From Branchinecta lynchi (lineage: Eukaryota; Arthropoda; Branchiopoda; Anostraca; Branchinectidae), in contig JAKZAP010000007.1 in NCBI GenBank assembly GCA_023053575.1, positions 26,375,464 through 26,439,463 of the forward strand: DNA of 64,000 bases, in the 5' to 3' direction. The notes below the pieces were generated by a model. That model saw only the letters and a program-made list of their open reading frames with translations. It was not told the DNA's origin and ran no database searches. A program made the translations under genes and the position numbers. Every line of letters starts with the position of its first letter. Within the stretch, counting starts at the first letter, position 1. Positions 1 to 10,714 of this stretch are shown here, in pieces.

Positions 1-302
1 ACTAATGACTTATAGTTATTCGGCCATATTCCAATAAGCAGACATCTGCTTTAATATGCCTGCGTCATCAGAAGGAAACAACACAAATAAAAATCCTATC
101 ACTATCATCACCATCATCAAAAAGGAATCACTTTCAGATTGGAAGGGGAATCAATTAATAAGCACGAAACACAGGTAGTAAGCACGAAATCTTTGGGTAG
201 CAAAGTATTTAAAACGCAAAGCAAAGGTACAGGTGTCCTTAGCCGCAGCTGCAGCCGCCATTTCTTCGCATTGCTCAGCAGTAGCACTTGCCATACCCGA
301 CT

Positions 303-2200
303 TCACCTTTTTTTTAAGTTTCCCTGCGACAACGAGGTTATCCTCTCCCCGATCCTTTTCAGGCCATATTTCGTACGTAGAGTAGCTGCTACCGCCACAT
401 TTGAAAGAGTGTTGCGCTTTTCTGTTTTGGTCAGTTTCAGCACGCTGAACAAGCGCTCAACCGTTACGTGCGAGCAGTGCAAAAAGAAGAAAAATCGGAT
501 GAATTGCATCAGATTTTCGAATCGCTTAGAACCGCTCAGGTTTTGTATGCTGCTACCCAGCATTCAAGATTGGTTCCTCCCTTTAAGGCTAACAGCACAA
601 GTGCTCTCCATTCGTTTTCAATCTCCGGTAGTTCCCAAGATGGATGCCCGAAACTGGACAAGAAAGAACGGAGTGTCGGCATTTCCCCAGAAGCAGCAAC
701 TTGAGGGTTTAAGAAGCTTACGAAGCCGTAGATTTCGTGATTGAAAGAAAATTGTGCAACGTGCTACGATACCGCTTCTTTATAAAAAAAACCCTGGCCA
801 TAAATCTCGCGCGATCAGCGTTTTCTTGGTACAGACAGGATTGCCACATGTCGCAAGATAGTGTGAACTGTCACTCTATTTTGTTTTTGTCGCTCTTGTC
901 TTACGTAGGACATAAATCACTCTATTTTGAAAAATGACCAAGTGTGTCGTTTTTGGAGCAGGGATTCAGACCAGAACTGACTATTTCAAGTTTTTTTCAT
1001 GAAAGTAAAATTAAGATGTGTCGTTTTTACAGAGGCGATTCTGACCAAAAGTTAACATTTCATGAAAATAAATTTCACTCCGAATTCACTCTATGTTGGG
1101 CCAAAAGTCACTCTCTAAATATTTTTGATGTGGCAACCCTAGGTACTGAGGGGCAGAGGTAAGAGTAAACGCACCTGATTTCGCGTGAATGAAATATTGG
1201 CGCTCAAAATGTTGGACAGGCTACAAACATAATGATGGAGTCGTGAAGGACAAACAAAAAGTGCGAATAATATCTTCAACTTCACCTTGGAGCTTAGAAA
1301 ATGTCGGTGCTTGCGACTTCAACATTGGGTTAAACTTCCACAACCAAGCTTGTCCAATAAAGCTCTAAGGCCTCCTACTGCTGCAGCAAACTTGCGACTG
1401 TGTGCTGCAGTGACAACCAGCGAGATGCCGCCAAACCTGCGCAAATTCCTGGAACTAGCGAAACTGATGAGCACATTTTGCACTGTGACTAAAGTGGTTC
1501 GTGACTGTGCGGCACAAGTTCTCTAAGCTTTTGGGTAGCTTTTTTGTGGCATAATGTGCACACAGCTGGCACTAGGTGACACGAACACTTGACAATTATA
1601 ACCCACGGATAAGTTCCCTACCCAGTTTCTCAGGTCAAATCCTGTTTTCAGTTGTCAAAATATCTGACGAGTTTGGCAAAAATCCCCTCAGCACTCCCAT
1701 CGGGGCAGGACACAATATCTAAAATACAGAAAACACGCAGATAGCAAGTTTCTTGTCGACTGAGATGTGAGTCGTCTCATCTGTCACTATCGAGAATGGC
1801 AAGGTTTATAACGCAGCTAAAATCTCGTCCCGTAAATGCTCTCGCAGCCTTTCCTCCCTCCTCCCAGCCTAGCCACGTTCGTCAATTTTTGCTTTCCGAG
1901 TATAACTTTGGAAAGCAGGTCAGGTCCAGGAAGCGTCTTAACTTATTTCAACAGATTTTCTGACAACAGAAATGGTAGGTCATGCTCTACCATAAAACTG
2001 GCAATCTTGGCTTCCGTTTCAAATAACTGGTCCTCTAAGAGTTTGGCGGAAAAATGAGCGGATATGGATGAAGTTTCAGCATTTGCCAACAGCCACTCTT
2101 TGTCTTTTTCTACATGAAGCCGTGTTTTGATGTGTTTTCTCAGGGCAGAGTTGCCGTTCGTCTCACATATATATTTTTTGCAGTATAAGCAATGAGCCAA
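303..2200 (-). pseudogene. decayed hAT-superfamily transposase
   Basis: Three separated minus-strand blocks fit one BED-finger hAT protein in order. The start (2200-1943) has a zinc-finger-like CxxC...H...H segment followed by 'FMVEHDLPFLLSENLL', typical of the region after the BED finger. The middle (about 1370-1435) reads 'RWLSLQHTVASLLQQ' before a TAG stop and then 'ALELYW', matching the family's RWLSL block. The end (563-303) has 'VERLFSVLKLTKTEKRN', the hAT dimerisation domain. Stops and frame changes separate the blocks and no ATG-to-stop reading frame exists, so it is inactive. Seen: the motifs. Known: their order in hAT transposases. Inferred: one element rather than three. No terminal inverted repeats were located. 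Confidence 0.7.
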
Positions 2201-2800
2201 GTTTACAGACAGCTGTCCGCTAGTGCTTCGCCATTTCCTGAGCCAAGGTTTCGGCTACGGTACAGCTGCCCAGTACTCAGTACTTTTGATCATACTTCTT
2301 CTTTTTTTTATTTGGCTAACATCAGATTTACCATCATTTACCTTACCATATACCGCGTACCTGCGAAGACTGACCCTACCATCAACCCAAAACTACAACT
2401 CATAACTGAATGTCTCTGAACTCGATCGAGCAAACGACAACCATACAAGCCCTGACCAAACAGCATCAGCCGAGGAAACTGCAGCTCAATCAAATCCGTT
2501 TAACTTATAAGAGAACTCACCCAAGATACCATCAGCAAACCTTAGCAAACAATAAATGGGTTGGTTATTTAGTTGATTGAAAGTGACAATCAAGATTCTT
2601 AATTTTCTGAAATCTCAATTGTCATTCTCAACGTCAGTCTGAACGCAGCCTTAAAATATGTAAATCTCTTAGGTTGAAAAAGTCACGATAGAACGCTGAG
2701 TTTTATATCTTCATGTTTGCCCGGATTCCACACATAAACACCTCTAGTCCCCAGGAGGACCTACTACAATGTCGTGTTTAAGTAGATTTCACTCTTGTGA
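2201..2800. other. unannotated AT-rich spacer
   Basis: No coding similarity, RNA gene or clear repeat is recognisable here. Short open frames at the left end are antisense shadows of the hAT remnant. Confidence 0.5.
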
Positions 2801-2805
2801 CAGTG

Positions 2806-2930
2806 CAAATCGATACGCCAGCTGAATTTTATTAGAGCTATATTTTGGCCCTTCTTGGCACTGGTCCTCTACAGACCTGAAGAATATAATTTAGTTGATG
2901 TATCTGTTTTGCACTGTCAAGTACAACAAA
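2806..2930 (-). repeat. Penelope-type terminal repeat, degenerate copy
   Basis: On the minus strand this carries the block 'CCAAGAAGGGCC' and the AGCT-containing segment repeated at 38.2, 40.1, 40.7, 54.2, 60.9, 61.1 and 61.4 kb. The hammerhead-like CTGANGA box is mutated to CTGTAGA and the GAAA box is lost. A second copy of the 'GTATCCGTTTTGCACTGTCAA'-like end lies just beyond, so the copy is partly duplicated. Confidence 0.55.
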
Positions 2931-3299
2931 ACAATGAAACATAATTTTCTTATCGTTTTCTTATTCGTGAAACATATATTTCTGGCTTGTTACCCTTAAA
3001 TAAGAAAAGACTTCAAATACTATAAAATAATAAAAAATAGATAATTCCGCACCGAATACTTTCCTATAAATTATTATGTTCCACAAATAATAAGTTTAGT
3101 TCCATTGATTAATATAACTTTTATAATTCGAGTGATGTACCTTCCTTTTCAGGAAAAAAAAACAATCTCACATAAATAATCGCATTATTTGATCTACACT
3201 CCAACGTCACCTTTTAACAATAATTCACATTCAAATCTAGTAATTCACTTCGTCGTCAACAAATTAAAAAAATTAAAGCTGAGTTTCCCGTAAAAAAAT

Positions 3300-3745
3300 C
3301 ACATTGCTTCGATAACTTCCTTGATTCATCTTCCCTTCGCAAGTATCTTTACTCCAGAGCCTACTTGCGTGGTCGTAATTTCGAACTACGAACAGATGCT
3401 AGATCACTCCAGTACATACAGACGGTGAAAAAACCTGCACCAAGACTGATGCGACACATATGAAAACTACAGGAATAAGATTTCGACATTAAGTACGGAA
3501 AGGGCAACACCAATGTCGTATCCTATTTCCTATCGAGAAACCATGAAATCAACAACTTCGTCTCTACGGGAATCTTAGACCCAGAGAACATGTCACGATA
3601 TCAACAGAAGAATGAATTGTGCGAAGTACTTCGAAGATACTTCGTTGAAAGTGAACCACTATGAACCTACTATACCCGAGAAATTGATAATTTCGTATAC
3701 GACGTAGAAAAGAAGCTGGTATGCAGTATTGTTAAAGGGGCTTAA
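3300..3745 (+). pseudogene. Ty3/gypsy RNase H-tether remnant
   Basis: The frame through 3368-3538 reads 'FELRTDARSLQYIQ', then 'PRLMRHI', then 'DFDIKYGKGNTNVVSYFLSR'. This is the end of the gypsy RNase H domain, where functional copies read roughly LxTDHxSLxYI...PRLxRW...LQEYDFxIxYxxGxxNxVADxLSR. Two internal stops (TGA, TAA) fall within the RH part and another TGA near 3660; the frame ends at 3745. Upstream in the same frame 'LRKYLYSRAYLRGR' fits the preceding FRxYLYGR block with a small insertion. Integrase was not found, so this is a short dead fragment of an LTR retrotransposon. Confidence 0.75.
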
Positions 3746-4493
3746 ATAAAATTCAGCGTGTAACTAGGCTATCTAAAACTCTAATACAATACGCGCGATC
3801 ACATCACTATTATGTGAAATCACTTTATTCTGGATATCAACAGTATAATATCTTCTTAAAAATTCAGTGATTATCTCAGGTATTTAAAACTATATAATTA
3901 TCAAAGAATACTATTAAAGTAATATCGCTGCACTAAGCGCAATCACAAAGAATCACATCATCGTTGGAAGAAATCAATTTTATTTGTCGCAGATCAAGAT
4001 CTTGTTAGCCGCAGAACATCAGCCCCTACAGGCGCGTCGCGAAGACATGGGCCGTCCTTGAACTGCGCCTTTAAGTACGGTGGTGTCGGTGGTCATATTC
4101 GTCTGTATGAGAGTGATTACACAACTGCTGTATATACCTTCCCGACATAAAAACCAGATCCGCGTCTTAGCCTCTAAAGGAAGGGCATCAACAGAAGTTT
4201 TGCTTGTGCGATACGACAACATAGTAACAGACACAAAAACCGTGTGGAGCTGCTTTAATTAGGATCTAAAAACTATAAATATAAGATGTAATCTTGGAAT
4301 AGCGACCAAAGCAGGCAGTTAGGTAAATAGCGAAGCCCCACAGTCCGTGCAGGCTTATGAAGTAGAAAATATGGTGTGTTGTAAATATAAGGTGAGCTAG
4401 TCCCGCACAGACAAATAACAAAATTCAGACAAAATTATAGCTGTTTTCGGCGTCTGCTCTTTGCCCACAACCTTTTGAGGCTTTGATCGGCCT
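3746..4493. other. spacer, no recognised gene
   Basis: AT-rich DNA with only short chance frames on both strands around 4019-4262. I see no domain, RNA or tandem repeat in it. Confidence 0.5.
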
Positions 4494-5109
4494 TATAATC
4501 CACCCTGACCAGTGTATATTTGCCGGGAGTAAATCTCTTTATCGTCTAAATTCACCGTGTCGTCCTCCTCCATGTCGACGGTTAGGATGGGTTGACCGTT
4601 CCAAGCAATTGGGATCTGAATCTCCCGATCATCCTCCGACTTCTCGCCCTGATCATCTTCTTCCTCAAGCTCTTCCTTTTTTTCTTTTTTGCAGACATTT
4701 TGGTAAGCCGCTCGGACTTCTTTCCAGGGGAGAGGGGCGTTAGCATCCTCTGGCGGCTTGATAGGCCAATTTTGTGACTTCTAGTTTATTTCGAATAAAG
4801 TTCGAAATTTCGGAACCTTTTTCTTCGGGAAGCCCGTGAATGTGTAGGTTAAGCTTTCTTTCTTTCACTTCGAAATCTAGCAGCCGCTTTTGCAACCAAT
4901 CCGTTTTGGTCTTCTGATCATCTACGGCTAACTCAAAACTCAGAAATTGTGTGGTCCCACAACCTGGCCTCATCCTTTAGAACCTTAATTTCTGCCGAAA
5001 TTGAGTCTAGCCTTGTAGAAAGTAGAGCTTCTGCCGTTAGGATTTTGTCCAACTATTCATTTATCAGCTTCTTGAGTTGCTCAAACGACGACTGGGTGGC
5101 TACTGACAT
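4494..5109 (-). pseudogene. LINE ORF1p-like remnant
   Basis: Starting at an ATG (5109) the minus strand reads 'MSVATQSSFEQLKKLINE', a stop, then coiled-coil-like sequence, then in a shifted frame 'KLNLHIHGLPEEKGSEISNF', the start of the L1-type ORF1p RNA-recognition fold. A second shift opens a stretch (about 4780-4494) very rich in Glu/Asp ending 'IYTGQGGL' and a stop. Known: ORF1p of L1-like LINEs combines coiled coil, RRM and C-terminal domain and binds RNA. Inferred: a dead ORF1 copy, of a family different from the 43-57 kb LINE. At least one stop and two frameshifts are present. Confidence 0.6.
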
Positions 5110-5950
5110 TGTAAAATTTCAGCAATAATCCGCGAAGAATGAATGTTATTAATCCTCCATTATTCGTTTCTGTGTACGAAATAACAGGTACTTATCTTGA
5201 ATGTGGGCAGGCCCACGGTAGCAGTGGCAATCACCGTTGGAAAGGTGGCCAGTGGAACGAGAGACCTGCTTGGATTTATTTTCCACTGAACTCTGACATC
5301 CAGTCCTGCTGCTTATCCCAAAATGTTTAACCAACGCACTCGTTACCAGAATAAATGCTGGCGCGCTACTGATGAAAATAAATTCGGTGTTCTTCGGTCA
5401 CCTTCCTTCTTGCGACTCGTTTTACCTTTGGCGTGCCGGGTTCTACATCTGAAGGGCCGCACCTCCACCGATTTTGACGATTGATCGTCGTAAGCAGTCC
5501 CTTCAGTGAGAGAATTAACTAAAAAAGGATGTCAATTCACTACCGGAGTCTAGGCAGGATGCAACCGGACAGGTTACACTGAGTGGTTGGGTGGCAAAAC
5601 TGATAGGTAAGGCCGGAAATACAGAAGTAATTAACAGCATGGAAAATAAGCTATATTTACAAAAGGAATGGATTTAAAAAGTTTCTTATATAAAGCATAG
5701 GTACATAAAGTGGTCCACTGTTGTGGCTTTCTTGACCGTTCTGTCTTTTTTTCGTGGGTGACTGCCTCCTTGGAAACCTGAAGTAGGCGATTTTCCCCTT
5801 TCTCCCCGAAATCCAGCCCCTCAAGCTGGAAAGTGACATCTTAGTTGCAGGTTGGGGCAGACGAGCAATCCCCTCCTCCTTGGAGGGAAGGGGGTGGGGG
5901 CAACTTCAGTTTTCCTTAAAGGGTTTTTAACAGCAAAACAATAACGACGA
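5110..5950. other. spacer, possibly LINE 5' sequence
   Basis: No coding domain is recognisable. Its left part lies directly upstream of the ORF1 remnant and could be that element's 5' untranslated region. A G-rich patch occurs near 5880-5900. Confidence 0.35.
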
Positions 5951-6213
5951 AAGTCACAATGAGAAGGTAAAAGGAGACTGCTCGCTCTTGTTCGCTAACC
6001 CGGTCCTGGAACAGATCGACACGACTATCTCTGACTCAACAAGACCATGCACAAAACATATTCTTAGAACATAACTAGTGACAATATCGTCACTGCGCTG
6101 GAGTCGGATTTTGGTCTTGAATGACACGGAAAACGGAAGAGACTCGGCTATACTTGGTCCTGGACTAGTGGTTCGTGCACTGATAATAAGTCTTGCGCTG
6201 GGATTGGCAGTGA

Positions 6214-6522
6214 CTAAATATTCTTTGAGCCCAAGCTGACTTTGAAACATTTATTCAAACAATGTTTACACGGATACGTCAGCTCTGATTTTTCATCAGC
6301 TCTTTGGTACTGATTTGGGACTTTATCTTTTCCGGAGTTTAGGTAAGACAGCAAAGTATTTTGGGTTCTGTGAAAGACTTGGATGTTGTATTTTTTCAAA
6401 CTTTTGGACAATTTTTCGGTTACTCCGCGGACGTACGGAAGGTAAACGCGGGCATTTTTTTCTTCTACCTCACCATTACTAGTAGAACTTACAGGATCTT
6501 TGGGGGATGAATGCAGCTTCAT
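6214..6522 (-). pseudogene. Penelope-like element fragment (RT-to-GIY-YIG linker)
   Basis: The minus frame contains 'VYLPYVRGVTEKLSKSLKKY', the conserved linker between reverse transcriptase and GIY-YIG endonuclease in Penelope-like elements (typically LPYVxGxSExIxRxLxKxxI). It lacks both catalytic domains. Its 3' end runs into the Penelope-type terminal sequence, so only about 100 residues remain. The fragment sits between inverted repeats (see 6254-6302 and 6527-6580). Confidence 0.7.
6254..6302 (+). repeat. inverted repeat arm, left
   Basis: About 49 bases from 'ATTCAAACAATGTTTACACG' onward through 'TTTTTCATCAGCT' are repeated in reverse complement at 6527-6580. The arm contains the 'GGATACGTCAGCT' core found at other Penelope termini in this window. 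Confidence 0.8.
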
Positions 6523-6526
6523 GAAA

Positions 6527-6580
6527 AGCTGATGAAAAATCAGAGCTGACGTATCCGTGTAAACATTGTTTGAATAAATT
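6527..6580 (-). repeat. inverted repeat arm, right
   Basis: Reverse complement of 6254-6302, nearly perfect. Together the arms bracket a coding fragment of a Penelope-like element, giving a stem of about 50 bp around a loop of about 225 bases. Confidence 0.8.
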
Positions 6581-6734
6581 GGCAGTGACGCTTACCGTGA
6601 CCAATAAACCAAACAATTTTTCGAATTTTAATCTAGGACTCAATTCTCGGAGTCACGTATACATACCAGGACCCACAAGACGGGGTCTCATGGAGAAAAC
6701 CAAATTTATAATTTTAATGGGGAAGACGCCCTTC

Positions 6735-6832
6735 AGATGGAAACATTTTATAAAATGTTTTTTATAAAACATTTGAGATGGAAACATTTTATTAAATGTT
6801 TTTTATGAAACATTTTATAAAATGTTTCGATC
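6735..6832. repeat. AT-rich nested hairpins
   Basis: Alternating 'AAACATTTTATAAAATGTTT' palindromes occur three times, with a 'GATGGAAACATTTTAT' unit duplicated. Likely cruciform-prone slippage sequence. Confidence 0.7.
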
Positions 6833-6859
6833 TCTAGGGCGTCTAGAATCAAAGGAAAA

Positions 6860-7300
6860 TTTGAAACCACAAAAAAAAGAAGATGCCGAGAATCCCGAAA
6901 GGGATGCCGAGAAGCCATGATAAACTTGCAACATTGAAAATAAAAAAAAGATGGTGCCGAGAATTCTAGAAGAAATTCCGAGGACTGATAACAACACCAC
7001 TTAAATCTGCCGATAATATCGGTAAGGATGCCGAGAATATACCGAGAATCCAAGAAATTTGAAACGACAAACAGAAATACCGAGAGTTGAAAATAGGATT
7101 TTTGTAACGGTTTGTAACGAAACATAAAGTTGCCAAGAATCCTTTAAAACCTGCCGGGTATACACTCAAGAATGCTGAGAATGTTGATAGGTATGCTGAG
7201 AATCCAAAAACAGCAAAAATAAGGGTGCGGGGAACTGAAAAGAGCAAAAGAATGGCGAGAGATAAATGTCGGAAGAGATTGCGAGACTCAAAAGCTGAGG
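6860..7300. repeat. degenerate 'GATGCCGAGAAT' repeat
   Basis: The motif (G/C)CCGAGAAT recurs irregularly every 20-60 bases with A-rich linkers. It resembles in style the TTCGAGAA array at 36.87-37.56 kb. Minus-strand open frames through it are by-products of the repeat rather than genes. Confidence 0.6.
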
Positions 7301-8519
7301 TAGAAAGATATATTAAATTTATAAGCTTCCGAGAATTCCAAAAAAGGTGCTTTGAATGGTAAAAAAGAAACTAAACTAAAGAAGCTGAGCTTCCAACTGA
7401 ATTGCCACGACATGACTCCGGTTGGTAATAAGTTTCGTTCCAAGAACCAGTTTTCCTATTTTAGTACAAATAGAAGCGTCTTATCGCTAATGGTCTACAT
7501 GGGTAAAATTTGACCAAGAAATCTGTTCGTTTTGTTGTCCGAAAGCGAGTGTCTAATATACTTTGAGCGTGTATCTGGGCGCGTGATACATCTTTCACTG
7601 TACCGGTACTTTGACTTAGTCCTCGAAGGGTTGGTTCGTAACTGCGGAGGAGGAAGCTCGTACTGTAGGTCCTGGTCCTACATTCAATAAACCGTGTTTA
7701 TGAAGCACTGTAATGAAATTGGCAATAAACTTTTACATACAAAATGTTCCTTCATACTCATATCCCCCTCCGCACCTTATTCCACCCGTGCTTCACTGGG
7801 CCCTGAAGGGGGAGGGGGAGGCGCGTGTGTGTGTAAACCTACCCCAATTAAAATGTGACCTAAAACTAATGACGCCTCTGATTAGGAATTCGCTTGATCA
7901 TTAGTGCTAGCAGACCGCCAGGTAAATGTCCTTTAAACTATAACCATTTGCCTTCTTTGCCTCTTCACGAGTTTCTTGTGGACGAAATCTGCCAACCATA
8001 GAATCTGGAACTTCACAACTGAACTTCCTGAGTCACCTTCCTGGAATGCTTTCTTCCTATAACAGCAGAGGGCTTTTGTGCTGTGCTGTTCAAAGTCCGT
8101 GATTATTCCAGGTCTCCTGGAACAGTGTTAGGTCACAGTTTAGTTGGGGTAGGTATAGAAGGCATGTCACTTGAGGAATCAGGATCAAGCATCTTCTCTT
8201 CCTCCAGCTAGTAACCCGTAGGTCTCCCTCCTCCTGCTGCGGCTAGTGCGTAAAGAAATTACTAGTTCTAGTTCAGGTTTTTGATTTACAAGATAATAAC
8301 AAAAGTAGTTTACAGTCCAACTGTCCAAGAGAGAAGACAACTTCCTAGGGGATAAAACTTCTTTACATAAATAAATCCTGGTCATCATGGTACTAAGAAT
8401 GGTAGCGGAAAAATTCTCTCCCTTTAAACCAGACTATGGCAAAGTAGTTCAATATCTCGGAACTCAATCGGCCGATCTAAAAATCAAAACCCTAGAACAA
8501 ATTTTCAAATAACAACCTA
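7300..8519. other. spacer, no recognised gene
   Basis: No domain or RNA gene recognised. There is a short G-rich tract near 7805-7830 and a GT run. Open frames at 7713 and 8185 show no family resemblance. Confidence 0.5.
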
Positions 8520-9870
8520 TTGGCCAAGTTCGGTTGAATTGCGACAGCCCGCGTTGGTAGATATGCTGATTGCACCTGACTAACAAACCGAAGAAGGTTG
8601 ATAAAAGAATAGAAAACCGTGATTTTTTGGGGGTTTTTTTTATCAGCTAATAATTCCTATAGGATGATGTGAAGTGACCGTCCTCAGCAAAAAAACAAAC
8701 AATTAAATCATAAAATATAACACAATACCAACAGAAAAGTGATGCGGAACCAACAAAACACACAACGATATGTAATTAAAAACAAGAAGAACGATGCGGA
8801 TTGAAACGACAAACGAAGTCAAATAAAATAACGAATATTAAAATGTGCGTGTTAAAACTGTATATGTACAAATCTGTGAGTACTTTACAATTCTGAATTC
8901 TGTTTCTATTTAAAATTTACTAATTCCCGGGGAAAGCGCAGAAGATTTCACCCAGCAATTATATAACTTTGGCTGTTGGCCAAGTTCGGTTGAATTGCGA
9001 CAGCCCGCGTGGTAGATATGCTGATTGCACCTGACTAACAAACCGAAGAAGGTTGATAAAAGAATAGAAAACCGTGATTTTTGGGTTTTTTTTTATCAGC
9101 TAATTATTCCTATAGGATGATGTGAAGTGACCGTCCTCAGCAAAAAAACAAACAATTAAATCATAAAATCTAACACAATACCAACAGAAAAGTGATGCGG
9201 AACCAACAAAACAAACAACGATATGTAATTAAAAACAAGAAGAACGATGCGGATTGAAACGACAAACGAAGTCAAATAAAATAACGAATATTAAAATGTG
9301 CGTGTTAAAACTGTATATGTACAAATCTGTGAGTACTTTACAATTCTGAATTCTGTTTCTATTTAAAATTTACTAATTCCCGGGGAAAGCGCAGAAGATT
9401 TCACCCAGCAATTATATAACTTTGGCTGTTGGCCAAGTTCGGTTGAATTGCGACAGCCCGCGTGGTAGATATGCTGATTGCACCTGACTAACAAACCGAA
9501 GAAGGTTGATAAAAGAATAGAAAACCGTGATTTTTGGGTTTTTTTTTATCAGCTAATTATTCCTATAGGATGATGTGAAGTGACCGTCCTCAGCAAAAAA
9601 ACAAACAATTAAATCATAAAATCTAACACAATACCAACAGAAAAGTGATGCGGAACCAACAAAACACACAACGATATGTAATTAAAAACAAGAAGAACGA
9701 TGCGGATTGAAACGACAAACGAAGTCAAATAAAATAACGAATATTAAAATGTGCGTGTTAAAACTGTATATGTACAAATCTGTGAGTACTTTACAATTCT
9801 GAATTCTGTGTCTATTTAAAATTTACTAATTCCCGGGGAAAGCGCAGAAGATTTCACCCAGCAATTATAT
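8520..9870. repeat. 453-bp tandem repeat array, three copies
   Basis: Units start at 8520, 8976 and 9429 with 'TTGGCCAAGTTCGGTTGAAT' and are nearly identical; differences are mostly in a homopolymer T/G tract. The third unit lacks its last dozen bases, where 'ATTCCTTCGCTTTTCCCATC' begins. The same junction region occurs in inverse orientation at 12,120-12,155, which ties the array to the 3' side of the adjacent Penelope-like element. Each unit holds an imperfect hairpin (GTTGATAAAA...TTTTATCAGC) around 'GTGATTTTTGGG'. The high identity implies recent amplification. Confidence 0.9.
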
Positions 9871-10141
9871 ATTCCTTCGCTTTTCCCATCACTGTACAAA
9901 TAATTTCACAGAACTAAACTCTTCTGACCAGGCTTCTGACCAGGTTCATGCGCGCGTGAAATCCAGATTCACGCGCGTGAAATAGCCTCCTTGCTCTGAA
10001 TGTCCTAAGGGTGCTATGGGCTAATTACGTATTCGGCTCTTGGTGAATTCGCATCTTCACAGTGTTTGCTGCATGTCTGGTCGGTCGAGTATTATTGGAA
10101 GGGATGTTTGAAGTAATTGGTAGGTTTGGTGGCACACAAAG
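9871..10141 (-). repeat. inverted arm of Penelope-like 3' region (part 1)
   Basis: This is the reverse complement, at moderate identity, of about 11,905-12,155. Shared blocks include 'CTTCGCTTTTCCCATCACTG', the TTTCACGCGC repeat and 'CCTCCTTGCTCTG'. It continues on the far side of the nested LINE tail at 10,573. It therefore represents the 3' flank of a minus-strand Penelope-like copy. Confidence 0.8.
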
Positions 10142-10572
10142 TTTTTTTTTTTTTTTATTATTTAAACTAGGTTACCGATTAAAGTAAATAGAGTGTTTTG
10201 AAATTATGGATTATGGAGTTGTTTGGTGGTGTTTTTTTTTCGTTTTTATTTTGTAGAAATTTTTTATGTGTAGAGGTGGTGATTTCGTAGAAAAAGGTTT
10301 ATAATTATATTGAAATAAGAATAAATAAGTATTAAGATTAGTAAATTTAAATTAAACAAAATTAAATTATACAGTTGAAATGCAGAAGTTAAAATTTTAT
10401 TAAAGTTTGAAGTGTGTATGTTTTGTTTAGAAAGAGTAGGTGACGTTAAAGAGATTAAGGCAATATTAACGTCACCGAGTGGAGGAGGAGTCGTAGCCCA
10501 AAAAGTAAACAATCAAAATGTTTGGAAAGATGCTACGCGGGTCTATAAAAAAAAAAAAAAAAAAAAAAAAAA
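10142..10572 (+). mobile_element. 5'-truncated LINE tail nested in Penelope-like element
   Basis: The insert starts at a T run and ends in a run of about 25 A. Its flanks rejoin as CACACAAAG/TGGGG, matching the uninterrupted inverted copy near 11,893-11,907, with AAAG as likely target-site duplication. Its last part ('ATTAACGTCACCGAG' then 'GGAGGAGGAGTCGTAGCC' then 'CTACGCGGGT') matches the 3' end of the Tx1/L1-like LINE at 43.4-44.1 kb (minus strand). It is therefore a short, dead, poly(A)-tailed copy of that family. No coding sequence remains. Confidence 0.85.
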
Positions 10573-10690
10573 GTGGGGTTTGAGGGGGTCTTAGAAATAT
10601 GGCATGCTTTGCCAGGAATATATCGTACAATGGGTTTATACGAAACTCACCAGTATCTCTGTTTAAAGCTAAGTCGCTTATTTCGTATTT
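10573..10690 (-). pseudogene. Penelope-like C-terminal fragment (inverted)
   Basis: The minus strand encodes 'ALNRDTGEFRINPLYDIFL' followed by 'LRPPQTPL', the conserved tail of GIY-YIG Penelope-like proteins (xINRDxGxxxLPxxY). It is fused head to head with the plus-strand reverse transcriptase fragment starting near 10,715. The minus open frame beyond 10,690 is only the shadow of that plus-strand domain. Confidence 0.75.
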
Positions 10691-10714
10691 TTTTCGTCCA
10701 GTCACTTCAGAAAC

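Noticed and set aside
139..744. 201-residue open frame on plus
   Set aside because: Antisense to the hAT dimerisation domain; no domain, and composition is unlike a protein.
8520..9870. Three LTRs of a retrotransposon
   Set aside because: Units are head to tail with no internal coding region between them and no primer-binding site.
8520..9870. CRISPR array
   Set aside because: Repeats of 453 bp without short spacers, in animal DNA.
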